Positions 1-9,092 of a stretch of 64,000 bases of DNA are shown in pieces (the first letter of the stretch is position 1; every line of letters starts with the position of its first letter). The notes under the pieces were generated by a model. That model was not told where the DNA came from, ran no database searches, and saw only the letters and a program-made list of their open reading frames with translations. The stretch comes from Cesiribacteraceae bacterium YIM B00369 (lineage in GTDB: Bacteria > Bacteroidota > Bacteroidia > Cytophagales > Cyclobacteriaceae), in the NCBI GenBank assembly GCA_017948555.1, contig JAFMYY010000003.1, positions 186,001 through 250,000 on the forward strand, given 5' to 3'. Made by a program: the position numbers and the translations under genes.

Positions 1-3000
1 CTGGTGAGGAGGTGGTCTCCACTGTTACAGTTACCAGCTCTGCAAAATCCTCCTCTTTTTCCACCAGGTCCGTTGAGAGGGTAAATACAGGATAATCATT
101 TACAGCATTTACAATGAGGGTCAGTGTCCGGCTGGCTGTAGCTCCTTCCGCATCTTCCGCTGTAATGATTAACTCCGCGCTTCCCCACAAATCCGGTCTT
201 GAGGTAATAGTTACCTCACCATTACTGCTGTTAAAGCTGATATTTGCAAAATCCACAGACGCCGGAGAGAGTGAGTAAGTAATCCTTTTCGTTTCATTCG
301 CCGGAGACTGATCAGTAACCGTAACTACAATTGTTTCTGTAAAATCCTCATCCTTCTCTACCCTGTCTGTCGATAAAGTAAATACAGGTGCATCATTTAC
401 TGAATTAACAATCAGCTCAAAGGATTCCTCATGGGTGGAATTTACCGCTTGCCCGTCATCAGCAATTACTTTGATGGTGGCAGCGCCAAAAGCATCTTTC
501 TTTGCTGTAATGCTTACCGTACCTGTAGCTCTATCAATGCTGATGTTGGCAAAATCTACTGTGGCCGGTGAGAGGGAGTAAGTAATTGTTTCTTTTTCAT
601 TAGCCGGAGAAGAAGTAGTCTTAACCGTAACAGTTTCTGTTCCTTCAAAATCCTCATCCTTCTCCACCTTGTCTGTTGACAAAGTAAACACAGGAGCATC
701 ATTTACCGGTTTAACAATCAGCTCAAAGGAGTCCTCATGGGTGGAATTTACCGCCTGCCCGTCATCTGCAATTACTTTGATTGTGGCAGAGCCAAAGGCA
801 TCGTTCTTTGCTGTAATGCTTACCGTACCTGTAGCTCTATCAATCCTGATGTTGGCAAAATCAACTGTGGCAGGTGAGAGGGAGTAAGTAATTGTTTCTT
901 TTTCATTAGCCGGAGAAGAAGTAGTCTCAACCGTAACAGTTTCTGTTCCTTCAAACTCCTCCTCCTTCTCCACCGTGTCTGTAGACAAAGTAAAGACAGG
1001 AGCATCATTTACCGGATTAACAATCAGCTCAAAGGTTTCCTCATGGGTGGAATTTACCGCCTGCCCGTCATCAGCAATTACTTTGATTGTGGCAGTGCCA
1101 AAGGCATCTTTCTTTGCTGTAATGCTTACCGTACCTGTAGCTCTATCAATCCTGATGTTGGCAAAATCAACTGTGGCAGGTGAGAGGGAGTAAGTAATTG
1201 TATCTTTTTCATTAGCCGGAGAAGAAGTGGTTTCCACTGTTACAGTTACTGTTCCTGCAAAATCCTCATCCTTCTCCACCTTGTCTGTCGACAAAGTAAA
1301 CACAGGTGCATCATTTACTGAATTAACAATCAGCTCAAAGGATTCCTCATGGGTGGAATTTACCGCCTGCCCGTCATCAGCAATTACTTTGATGGTGGCA
1401 GTGCCAAAGGCATCTTTCTTTGCTGTAATGCTTACCGTACCTGTAGCTCTATTAATACTGATGTTGGCAAAATCAACTGTGGCAGGTGAGAGGGAGTAAG
1501 TAATTGTTTCTTTTTCATTAGCCGGAGAAGAAGTGGTTTCCACTGTTACAGTTACTGTTCCTGCAAAATCTTCCTCTTTCTCTACCTTATCTGTTGACAA
1601 AGTAAATACAGGCGCATCATTTACCGGTTTAACAATCAGCTCAAAGGATTCCTCATGGGTGGAATTTACCGACTGCCCGTCATCAGCGATTACGGTGATG
1701 GTGGCAGCACCAAAGGCATCCTTCTTTGCTGTAATGCTTACAGTGCCTGTGGCTGCATCAATACTGATGTTTGCAAAATCTACTGTGGCCGGTGAGAGGG
1801 AGTAAGTAATTGTTTCTTTTTCATTAGCCGGAGAAGAAGTGGTTTCCACTGTTACAGTTACGGTTTCTGTAAAATCCTCATCCTTCTCCACCTTGTCTGT
1901 TGACAAAGTAAATACAGGTGCATCATTTACTGATTTGACAACCAGCTCAAAGGATTCCTCATGGGTGGAATTTACCGACTGCCCGTCATCAGCAATTACT
2001 TTGATGGTGGCAGCGCCAAAGGCATCTTTCTTTGCTGTAATGCTTACAGTGCCTGTGGCTGCATCAATGCTGATGTTGGCAAAATCAACTGTGGCCGGTG
2101 AGAGGGAGTAAGTAATTGTTTCTTTTTCATTAGCCGGAGAAGAAGTGGTTTCCACTGTTACAGTTACTGTTTCTGTAAAATCTTCATCCTTCTCCACCTT
2201 GTCTGTTGATAAAGTAAACACAGGAGCATCATTTACTGAATTGACAATCAGCTCAAAGGATTCTTTATGAGTGGAATTTACCTCCTGCCCGTCATCAGCG
2301 ATTACGGTGATGGTGGCAGCACCAACGGCATCTTTCTTTGCTGTAATGCTTACCGTGCCTGTGGCTGCATCGATGCTGATGTTGGCAAAATCAACTGGGG
2401 CCGGTGAGAGGGAGTAAGTAATTGTTTCTTTTTCATTAGCCGGAGAAGAAGTGGTTTCCACTGTTACAGTTACTGTTTCTGTAAAATCTTCATCCTTCTC
2501 CACCTTGTCTGTTGATAAAGTAAACACAGGAGCATCATTTACTGAATTGACAATCAGCTCAAAGGATTCTTTATGAGTGGAATTTACCTCCTGCCCGTCA
2601 TCAGCGATTACGGTGATGGTGGCAGCACCAAAGGCATCTTTCTTTGCTGTAATGCTTACCGTGCCTGTGGCTGCATCGATGCTGATGTTGGCAAAATCAA
2701 CTGTGGCCGGTGAGAGGGAGTAAGTAATTGTTTCTTTTTCATTAGCCGGAGAAGAAGTAGTTTCCACTGTTACAGTTACGGTTCCTGCAAAATCCTCATC
2801 CCTCACTACCTTGTCTGTCGATAGCGTAAATGCAGGAGCATCATTAATTCCGGTTATCGTAAGGGTAAAATACTGTGAGTAAGTGTCCGTACCATCATTA
2901 GCCGTAACTTCAAACACCTGCAAACCATTGGCATTTTCAATAGAAGTAAACTTCAGTCTGAAAACACCTTCTTCTTTTTCCTCTATTTCAGCTATGGCTA

Positions 3001-5533
3001 TTGGCGCATCTCCTCCTTTTACAGCTACAGTATAAGTGACTGGCTGCCCCTGCTCATCAGCAGGAACTGCAAGAGGCTTTATTAAGGCATATAAAGGATC
3101 TTTAAAATCTTCATCAGCTGTATAATTATCTGGCACAAGCACAAACTCCGGAAGGTCGTTTACCTTATTAATCTTTAATTCAAACTCTTCGGTATGGGTG
3201 CGGTTCGGCTCAGATACCGGAATTGCTTCTTCGGCAGTAACCACAAAAACCTGATTACCATTAGCGTTGGGAACAGCCTTTATTTCCAGCTGCTGCTTCT
3301 CATCCTTTTCCACTACCTTAACACTGGCAATTGGAGCATCCCCGCCTTGAACGGCCACACTATAATGTACCTGCTGTTCCTTTTCATTTTCAGGCACATG
3401 CCCCTGTACAATCTCCACATAATACGTTTCGGTAAAATCCTCCTCAACCTCCATGCGCTCCGGGTTCAAGGCAAAAACAGGCGCATCATTCACTGATTTT
3501 ACAATCAGCTCAAAAGTTTTTTCATACAGATTATTCTCCGCCTGGCCGTCATCCGCAATTACCTTAATGACTTCTCTTCCAAACGCATCCTTTACAGCTG
3601 TTATGGTAACAGCTCCTGTTTCTTCATTTATACTTATGTTGGCAAAATCCACAGATGCCGGGGAAAGGGAATAGCTGACAGCCTCTTTTTCATTGGCAGG
3701 TGAAAGATCCGTCAAAGCAATAGTAACCGGCTCTTCAAAGTCCTCATCCCTCTCTACTAAATAAGTGCTGAGTTCAAAAGCAGGTGCATCATTTACAGGC
3801 AGCACCTCCACATTAAAGTTTACCGCAGCTTCCGCCCGCTCCCGGGTAACAAAATCGCGGTTGGGCTCATTTTCCACAGCAGCAAGGCTTAAGGTGAGCG
3901 GGTAAATACCGAATTCATCTTTTTCCGGAATAAAATAAAGACCCTGCAGCTCATCTGCACTGCTGAAAGTGTAAACCCCGCCACCGGCAGGGGCTCCCGC
4001 AGACAAGCCGGCTCCTTCAGGCACACCGGATATCCGGATATCCTGAAGGGTTTCAGAACTATCATTATCAACAAGGGCAGCAGTTATATCAAGCGCTATC
4101 CGGGTATCTTCAGGGCCTGATACATCATTTGCAGTAAGCAGCGGCGGGTCTGCCACTGCCCTTACCACCACATTCAAATTAATGGGCGAGGGAGAGATAT
4201 TGCCCGCTTCATCGCGCACCTTAATTGAAATTAAAGCACTGCCATGCCTGTGGGCAGAAGGTGTAATCCTGATCCTGCGGATCGAATTGTCGCCTGTTAC
4301 CACAAAGCTTCCGGTATTTGGAATCAGAATAGTATCATTAGAACTAAATTCAACAATAAGATGCTTCGGCTCCTGCGGGGCATCGCTCACACTAAAGCTA
4401 TAGGTAACCGACCTGTCCTCATCGGTATACAGCAGATGGTAAATAGACGGATGAGTATTGTCTACCGTATAAAAATCGCCGCTGGTAAAATCCCCATCCC
4501 CTGTTTCTTCGCCACCCAGCTTAATTCCCTTTAAACTTAAGACTGAGTTATCATCCCTGAAAATCAACTTTAATATACCATCACCCGATACCCCTCCAAC
4601 AGTAACAAGAAACACCCTGTTCGAGGCGTCGGCAGTAAATAACTCCACACGTTCAATGACTGCCCTAAGAGGCATCCCACCATCAAAGGTTGCTGTATCC
4701 AGCTCAAAATCAGTTTCATCAACACTTTTAGGTTGAACAGGCTCTGAAAAAGTAACAAAAAAACCTACCACCTCGCTGTTAGTGGGGTTTGTGTCGCGCA
4801 GGCTGATACTTTCCACCCGCGGGATGCTGATGGTGGTAAATTGCTCAACTTTTCCGTAAGAAATTCCCTCTGAGTTTTTCACCACAACACGGTAATACCA
4901 GATTTGTCCGTCTTCCAGCCCCTCCAGCGCAAACTGAACAGGAACAGATTCCCTTCCCTTTTCAATAAGCTGCTTGTTTGCGGCAGTTTCAGGATCGAAG
5001 CTTTCCGCTGTAAATTCAGTTTTGCTGTACTGCAGCGCTGCTGTTGCTCCGGAAACTGCATTGGTTATTGTGCCGCTAATAATAGCCCCTGTAGTTGTAA
5101 CAGCTGTTGCTGCACCGGTTTCAGCCACTGCTTTAACAATGTCTTTCAGATTTATTGTAATAAGGGCAGAACTGCTTTCTTCTCCCGCGGAAGCACTTAC
5201 GGTCAGGCTAAGAGTGGGCCTGGCTTCATAGTCCAGGCTGCGGTTACCACTAACCTTCAGCTCACCGGTAGCCCTATCAATAATAAATGCTTCTGCATCC
5301 TCTCCCCCGCTAATGGCATACACAAGCGAAACTCCCTCCTCTGCATCTGCCTTTACAGTTCCTGCAATAGTACCCGCAGGGGCATTTTCCTCCACTTCAA
5401 ACACCTGGTCTGCAATTACAGGTAGCGCATCCTCCCCCATAACCAGGGCCGGAAGCAAAAGGCAGAACCCTATAATCAGGGCAAAAAACGGATTGGGATT
5501 CCTTTTCGGTTGGCTGTGAGATCTATTTTCCAT
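1..5533 (-). CDS. Giant secreted cadherin-like tandem-repeat protein (partial, C-terminus outside window)
   Basis: An open frame of 1844 codons runs from an ATG at 5533 off the left edge without interruption. The first 35 or so residues look like a Sec signal peptide: a basic start, then the hydrophobic stretch FFALIIGFCLLLPALV. Residues about 42-140 resemble a cadherin domain (VFEVEENAPAGT near its start, LDYEA near its end). Residues about 150-255 resemble a fibronectin-type domain (DGQIWYYRVVV), and an Ig-like adhesin segment follows. The rest is NDAP-linked cadherin-like units: several diverged ones, then at least eight nearly identical 102-residue units. Such proteins are usually surface adhesins or matrix proteins, and in this phylum often T9SS cargo, but the C-terminal sorting signal would lie outside the window. 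The specific ligand cannot be inferred. The gene follows recQ in the same direction after 495 bases, probably with its own promoter. Confidence 0.85.
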   Translation of the reverse strand, partial: MENRSHSQPKRNPNPFFALIIGFCLLLPALVMGEDALPVIADQVFEVEENAPAGTIAGTVKADAEEGVSLVYAISGGEDAEAFIIDRATGELKVSGNRSLDYEARPTLSLTVSASAGEESSSALITINLKDIVKAVAETGAATAVTTTGAIISGTITNAVSGATAALQYSKTEFTAESFDPETAANKQLIEKGRESVPVQFALEGLEDGQIWYYRVVVKNSEGISYGKVEQFTTISIPRVESISLRDTNPTNSEVVGFFVTFSEPVQPKSVDETDFELDTATFDGGMPLRAVIERVELFTADASNRVFLVTVGGVSGDGILKLIFRDDNSVLSLKGIKLGGEETGDGDFTSGDFYTVDNTHPSIYHLLYTDEDRSVTYSFSVSDAPQEPKHLIVEFSSNDTILIPNTGSFVVTGDNSIRRIRITPSAHRHGSALISIKVRDEAGNISPSPINLNVVVRAVADPPLLTANDVSGPEDTRIALDITAALVDNDSSETLQDIRISGVPEGAGLSAGAPAGGGVYTFSSADELQGLYFIPEKDEFGIYPLTLSLAAVENEPNRDFVTRERAEAAVNFNVEVLPVNDAPAFELSTYLVERDEDFEEPVTIALTDLSPANEKEAVSYSLSPASVDFANISINEETGAVTITAVKDAFGREVIKVIADDGQAENNLYEKTFELIVKSVNDAPVFALNPERMEVEEDFTETYYVEIVQGHVPENEKEQQVHYSVAVQGGDAPIASVKVVEKDEKQQLEIKAVPNANGNQVFVVTAEEAIPVSEPNRTHTEEFELKINKVNDLPEFVLVPDNYTADEDFKDPLYALIKPLAVPADEQGQPVTYTVAVKGGDAPIAIAEIEEKEEGVFRLKFTSIENANGLQVFEVTANDGTDTYSQYFTLTITGINDAPAFTLSTDKVVRDEDFAGTVTVTVETTSSPANEKETITYSLSPATVDFANISIDAATGTVSITAKKDAFGAATITVIADDGQEVNSTHKESFELIVNSVNDAPVFTLSTDKVEKDEDFTETVTVTVETTSSPANEKETITYSLSPAPVDFANISIDAATGTVSITAKKDAVGAATITVIADDGQEVNSTHKESFELIVNSVNDAPVFTLSTDKVEKDEDFTETVTVTVETTSSPANEKETITYSLSPATVDFANISIDAATGTVSITAKKDAFGAATIKVIADDGQSVNSTHEESFELVVKSVNDAPVFTLSTDKVEKDEDFTETVTVTVETTSSPANEKETITYSLSPATVDFANISIDAATGTVSITAKKDAFGAATITVIADDGQSVNSTHEESFELIVKPVNDAPVFTLSTDKVEKEEDFAGTVTVTVETTSSPANEKETITYSLSPATVDFANISINRATGTVSITAKKDAFGTATIKVIADDGQAVNSTHEESFELIVNSVNDAPVFTLSTDKVEKDEDFAGTVTVTVETTSSPANEKDTITYSLSPATVDFANIRIDRATGTVSITAKKDAFGTATIKVIADDGQAVNSTHEETFELIVNPVNDAPVFTLSTDTVEKEEEFEGTETVTVETTSSPANEKETITYSLSPATVDFANIRIDRATGTVSITAKNDAFGSATIKVIADDGQAVNSTHEDSFELIVKPVNDAPVFTLSTDKVEKDEDFEGTETVTVKTTSSPANEKETITYSLSPATVDFANISIDRATGTVSITAKKDAFGAATIKVIADDGQAVNSTHEESFELIVNSVNDAPVFTLSTDRVEKDEDFTETIVVTVTDQSPANETKRITYSLSPASVDFANISFNSSNGEVTITSRPDLWGSAELIITAEDAEGATASRTLTLIVNAVNDYPVFTLSTDLVEKEEDFAELVTVTVETTSSP
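391..2838 (-). repeat. Eight tandem 306-bp coding repeats
   Basis: The phrase gcatcattta recurs with a period of 306 bases at about 391, 695, 1001, 1307, 1613, 1919, 2225 and 2531, and the array is bounded by a diverged form at about 2837. Each unit encodes 102 residues, so changes in copy number keep the reading frame. The unit contains SSPANEKETITYSLSPA, then DFANISID, KKDAFGAATITVIADDGQ and ESFELIV, and ends in VNDAPVF, which is a cadherin-like beta-sandwich signature. More diverged relatives lie at about 82-390 and 3485-3790. The units at 2101-2406 and 2407-2712 differ at only two bases. Confidence 0.93.
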
Positions 5534-6028
5534 TAAGAATTAAATTTTTCTTTGGTTCCTCTTCCTGCTTCAGTTGCAAGGGAAGATATTCGGTAAGAGA
5601 ATAAGGGATCTGGTATAAAGTCCTACAAATGTAATATTTGATTTACAAAATATCACATTTTTTAATTAAATTTTATTCTTTAAAGAAAAAATTATATTAT
5701 TTAAACTATAGTTGTTTCCAGGCCAAATACTTCAAAAATGAATTAATACAGCTAAAACACTAACTTTCAGGCTATACAAAGGTAAAAATCAACAGATCAT
5801 TCTTTATGAACAAAACATTCCTGTTCCTTAAAAAATGATATGTTTAAAAGTGCTTTATGGAACAAATTTTTAAAAACAGATAATATTTATACCGGCAAAC
5901 GGAGGTAAATGTTACACTATCAGAATATATTTTACGGATAATTGAAGAAAGAAGACAGCTTTTGATGTATTAACAGCAATAAATCAAATTCCGGCACTGC
6001 AAAAAATAACAGGAAACTCACCTCCTGC
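5534..6028. other. AT-rich intergenic region between recQ and the repeat-protein gene
   Basis: These 495 bases have no credible ORF. They are strongly AT-rich, especially 5640-5720. The only recognisable element is a minus-strand TAnnTTTG box at 5626-5633. I saw no convincing terminator hairpin behind recQ and no RNA gene. Confidence 0.6.
5626..5633 (-). promoter_or_regulatory. Putative Bacteroidota -7 element for the repeat-protein gene
   Basis: On the minus strand this reads TACATTTG, an exact match to the Bacteroidota -7 consensus TAnnTTTG. It would start transcription near 5620 and give a leader of about 87 bases before the ATG at 5533. No good -33 TTTG box lies at the expected distance, so the assignment rests on the -7 box and its position. 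Confidence 0.4.
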
Positions 6029-8149
6029 CTACAAGCCGTTTTTCTGGTAATAAGCAATGCCCAGCCGTATTTTATGGTAAGGATACTTCCCTTCCAGGCT
6101 ATCAAACAGAGGCTTTAACTGGCTGTCTATACCATGCACATAAAGGGCATCGCCTATTTTCTCCAGTTCAGCCTGGCTGATAAATTTTTCCAGCGACTCC
6201 AGGCGGCCCTGCAGGTAAAGGGTTGCTATATGTGAATAGACGGTCATTAACTGCATACTCCGCTTCTCCGCAATCCCCTCCGGGCTCAGCCCTGTTTTTA
6301 AAAGATCAAGGGTCACCAGGTGGGTTTCCCCCTTCGCCTTCTCCCCTTTTTCATCCTGATCTTTCCGGAAGGCCATAATTTCTGTAATAAAATCATGACC
6401 GTAGTTTTCCATTTTTACACGGCCAACGCCACTTACCTGCAACATACTGTCTTCTGTTACCGGGCAGTCGGCAGCCATTTCATGCAGTGTTTTATCACTG
6501 AAGATTACATAAGGCGGCACCCCCTGCTCATCGGCCAATTTCTTTCTCAGCTTCCTGAGCCGCTCAAACAGCTCACCTCCTGCTGCCACTTCATTCTTTG
6601 GCTTCGCTTTTACCTTTGGCACAGCATTAAGATCTGCCTTATATAAAGCAACCTTCTTCCCTCCGAAAAGCACTTCCTGGCTGGCCCCGTTCAGGCGAAG
6701 CTTCTGGTGCTGGTCATAGGCAATATCGAGCAGGCCGGTATTTATCAGCTGCTGTATGTAATTACGCCAGTCCAGCGGATGTACATCTCTTCCCGCCCCG
6801 TAGGTTTTAATCCTGAACAGGCCTTTCCGCCTCACCTCTTCTGTATCGGACCCCCGGAGCACATCAATAAGCAGGGAAACGGGCAGCGACTCTTTGGAGC
6901 GGGCAACAGCTGAAAAAGCTTTCTGCGCCAGCACAGTTCCATCGAAGGACTGGTGCGGATTCCGGCATACATCGCAGTTGCCGCAGTTTTCTTCCTGCAC
7001 CTCCCCAAAATAAGCAAGTAATACTTTCCTCCGGCAAATATGTGCTTCGGCATACTGCTGGAGCCGCTCAAGCTTAGCTTCCTGCAGGTCTCTGCGTTGC
7101 TGCGGCAAATCTTCCAGCATCGACCGCTGCTTCATTACATCGGCAAAGGAATAAAAAAGAAGTGTGTCTGCAGGCAGGCCGTCGCGCCCGGCCCGGCCTA
7201 TTTCCTGATAGTAGCTCTCAATATTCTTTGGCAGGTTATAATGAATAACCCAGCGCACATTCGACTTATCGATACCCATGCCAAAAGCAATGGTGGCGCA
7301 TACTATCTGGATATCGTCGTTCAGGAAAGCCTGCTGTGTTTTCATGCGCTGCTGGTGCGGAAGGGCTGCATGGTAAAAGCCGGCATTGTACCCCGCCGCC
7401 TGCAGCCTGGCCGCAACCGATTCGCAGGCCTTCCGGCTCAGACAATAAATGATACCTGCTTTAAAAGGGCGCTCCTCCAGGAATTCCAGTATCCGCTTAA
7501 TCCTGTCCTGAGCCGGCAGTACGGTAAGGCTCAGATTGGGCCGGTCGAAAGAAGCTACAAAAACCTGCGGCTGCCGCAGAGCTAACTGCTGCAGAATATC
7601 CTGGCGGGTGAGCTTATCGGCCGTGGCAGTAAGCGCCATTAAGGGAACATCGGGGAAATGCTCTTTTATTTTGCTCAGCTGCGTATATTCAAGGCGGAAA
7701 TCGTGCCCCCAGAAACTGATGCAGTGGGCTTCATCCACAGCAAAAAGAGAGACCTGCAGTTGCTTAAGGAGGAACTGAAAATTATCGGAAAGCAGCTTCT
7801 CCGGCGAAACATATAACAGCTTCAGCTGCCCGCTGGCACACTGCCGCTCAATAGCTGCCTGCTCCTGCCAGTCCTGGCTGCTGTTTAAATAAGCTGCAGC
7901 AATACCGTTTCGCTTCAGAGCCTCCACCTGGTCATGCATCAGGGCAATAAGGGGAGAAATTACCACGGTTATTCCGGGCAAATAAAGGGCAGGCACCTGG
8001 TAGCAGATGGATTTCCCTCCACCGGTTGGCATGAGCACCAGCACATCTTTTCCGGATATGGCAGCCTGCACAATTTCATGCTGCATCGGACGGAACTGTC
8101 CGTAACCGTAATACTTTTTTAAAATTATTTGAAGCTCAGACAATCCCAA
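6029..8149 (-). CDS. recQ: ATP-dependent DNA helicase RecQ
   Basis: This is a 706-residue superfamily 2 3'-5' helicase acting in recombination and replication-fork repair. Walker A is MPTGGGKSICYQ (GGGKS around residues 43-47), the DEAH box is at 139-142, and the RecQ aromatic-rich loop follows as SFWGHDFR. Motif VI (GRAGRDG) is present. Zinc-binding cysteines sit in ENCGNCDVC, followed by the RQC winged helix, an HRDC domain at about 530-600 and a C-terminal helicase helix-turn-helix domain at about 610-700, the multi-domain layout common in Bacteroidota. The start is TTG at 8149, preceded by AAAGG about 7 bases upstream. The next ATG (residue 22) would cut into the first helicase motif, so TTG is preferred; the TTG two codons later cannot be excluded. 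Confidence 0.95.
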   Translation of the reverse strand: MGLSELQIILKKYYGYGQFRPMQHEIVQAAISGKDVLVLMPTGGGKSICYQVPALYLPGITVVISPLIALMHDQVEALKRNGIAAAYLNSSQDWQEQAAIERQCASGQLKLLYVSPEKLLSDNFQFLLKQLQVSLFAVDEAHCISFWGHDFRLEYTQLSKIKEHFPDVPLMALTATADKLTRQDILQQLALRQPQVFVASFDRPNLSLTVLPAQDRIKRILEFLEERPFKAGIIYCLSRKACESVAARLQAAGYNAGFYHAALPHQQRMKTQQAFLNDDIQIVCATIAFGMGIDKSNVRWVIHYNLPKNIESYYQEIGRAGRDGLPADTLLFYSFADVMKQRSMLEDLPQQRRDLQEAKLERLQQYAEAHICRRKVLLAYFGEVQEENCGNCDVCRNPHQSFDGTVLAQKAFSAVARSKESLPVSLLIDVLRGSDTEEVRRKGLFRIKTYGAGRDVHPLDWRNYIQQLINTGLLDIAYDQHQKLRLNGASQEVLFGGKKVALYKADLNAVPKVKAKPKNEVAAGGELFERLRKLRKKLADEQGVPPYVIFSDKTLHEMAADCPVTEDSMLQVSGVGRVKMENYGHDFITEIMAFRKDQDEKGEKAKGETHLVTLDLLKTGLSPEGIAEKRSMQLMTVYSHIATLYLQGRLESLEKFISQAELEKIGDALYVHGIDSQLKPLFDSLEGKYPYHKIRLGIAYYQKNGL

Positions 8150-8197
8150 CCTATAACCTTTTACAATAATATCAGTAAACAGATAATACCTGTCTTT

Positions 8198-8230
8198 TGC
8201 CCGGCAGGCATAATTTACCTGCCCGGGGGC
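8198..8230. other. GC-rich imperfect palindrome between recQ and the small membrane-protein gene
   Basis: TGCCCGGCAGG (8198-8208) is followed after nine bases by CCTGCCCGGG (8218-8227), a near-perfect inverted repeat with one extra C. It sits in the 197-base divergent intergenic region, closer to recQ. It could be an operator or a leader hairpin of recQ. No U-tract follows on either strand, so it is unlikely to be an intrinsic terminator. Confidence 0.35.
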
Positions 8231-8346
8231 ATATATTACAGGTCAGCGAAGTTATACAAGAATCGGCTGTTTATCAAAACTTTAACATTTATAATGGGTT
8301 GAATATGATATAAAGCTGACGTTAATTTTTTTTTAAACTTAAACTA

Positions 8347-8577
8347 ATGATAGACATTATACTCTGTGGTACAGCCTATGTAGTAATGGTTTACTTCATG
8401 GTTGTTTTGATGAAAAAGAAAAACCAGCCTGTAAGAGGCGACGACGACGATGACGGAGGCATCAGCATTTCGGCTCTCCCCGACCTTGATGATCTTCCTC
8501 CGGGAGTAACACTGCCGGGAGGCGGCCCTGCACGAAAAAAAGAACTGATAGAGGAGGATGAAGAAATGCTGGTATAA
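8347..8577 (+). CDS. Small acidic single-pass membrane protein, function unknown
   Basis: This 76-residue protein starts at an ATG. One hydrophobic helix spans residues 3-22 (IILCGTAYVVMVYFMVVLM) and is followed by KKK, which suggests an N-out, C-in anchor. The remaining cytoplasmic tail is very acidic, with a DDDDD run near residue 33, a proline/glycine-rich middle and EEDEE near the end. No enzymatic motif is seen. It converges on yraN, with only five bases between the stop codons. The ORF has a clear membrane/charge design, so it is probably real, but I do not recognise the family. Confidence 0.6.
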   Translation: MIDIILCGTAYVVMVYFMVVLMKKKNQPVRGDDDDDGGISISALPDLDDLPPGVTLPGGGPARKKELIEEDEEMLV

Positions 8578-8582
8578 ACGGC

Positions 8583-8936
8583 TCAGTGAAAAGCGTCTTC
8601 AAAGTGAGTTATTTGCTCCACTTCTCCTAATTCAACTGAAATAATATCGAAGCGGATTTCTCCCTGCCAGTTTACCTTAAAAATATAAGCGTTTGCACAG
8701 GAAACCACTTTACGCGCTTTTTTATTCGTTACTGCTTCTTCAGGATACCCCCAGTCTGCATTCCCTGTCCTGGTTTTTACCTCCACAAAAAGCAGCAGGT
8801 TATCTTTGCGGGCAATAAGGTCTATTTCTCCCCTGCGGTGACGATAATTTCTTTCCACGATCAGGTATCCTTTTTTCTCTAAAAGTTCTGCCGCCTTTTT
8901 TTCACCTGATTTTCCGATAGCTTGCTTATCATCCAT
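8583..8936 (-). CDS. YraN family (UPF0102) nuclease-fold protein
   Basis: This 117-residue protein belongs to the YraN/UPF0102 family, which has an Archaeal-Holliday-junction-resolvase-like (PD-(D/E)xK) fold. The family signature is clear: GEKKAAELLEKKGY at the N-terminus, then GEIDLIA (E37, D39) and FVEVKTR (E52, K54). Its biological role is poorly defined. The frame is open upstream to 9059, but those 41 codons show no family similarity and would overlap the promoter region of the divergent isomerase gene. The ATG at 8936 (MDDKQAIGKSGE) gives the normal family length and is preferred. Confidence 0.9.
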   Translation of the reverse strand: MDDKQAIGKSGEKKAAELLEKKGYLIVERNYRHRRGEIDLIARKDNLLLFVEVKTRTGNADWGYPEEAVTNKKARKVVSCANAYIFKVNWQGEIRFDIISVELGEVEQITHFEDAFH

Positions 8937-9028
8937 TAAAATTTGTTTTAAATTTGGATATATTATCCTGCTCTTTTTAATCAGAACTTGTTTATTGTAT
9001 TGTAATTTACCGGTAGCCCGTAACGTTT

Positions 9029-9036
9029 TAACTTTG
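9029..9036 (+). promoter_or_regulatory. Putative -7 element for the isomerase-lipB unit
   Basis: TAACTTTG matches TAnnTTTG exactly. Initiation near 9043 would leave about 50 bases before the ATG at 9093. No well-spaced TTTG -33 box is evident. Confidence 0.4.
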
Positions 9037-9092
9037 CGGACTGTAAATGGTATAAGCAAAACAAGCTCTTAACCCGAAAACGAACTTTTACA

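Noticed and set aside
669-2111. A ladder of plus-strand ORFs of 72-90 codons spaced 306 bases apart
   Set aside because: They are shadows of the minus-strand repeat protein: the spacing equals the repeat period, and their translations are Ser/Val-rich with no domain features.
391-2838. Regular repetition that might suggest a CRISPR array or satellite DNA
   Set aside because: The unit is 306 bases, exactly 102 codons, with no short repeat/unique spacer pattern, and it encodes a coherent cadherin-like domain.
4904-5425. A 173-codon cysteine-rich plus-strand ORF
   Set aside because: It is antisense to the signal, cadherin and fibronectin-like part of the giant protein, which reads through in frame; the cysteine richness comes from reverse-complemented codons.
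8937-9059. Upstream extension of the YraN frame
   Set aside because: It would double back over the divergent promoter region, and residues before MDDKQAIGK are not conserved-like; the family length is about 117-120 residues.
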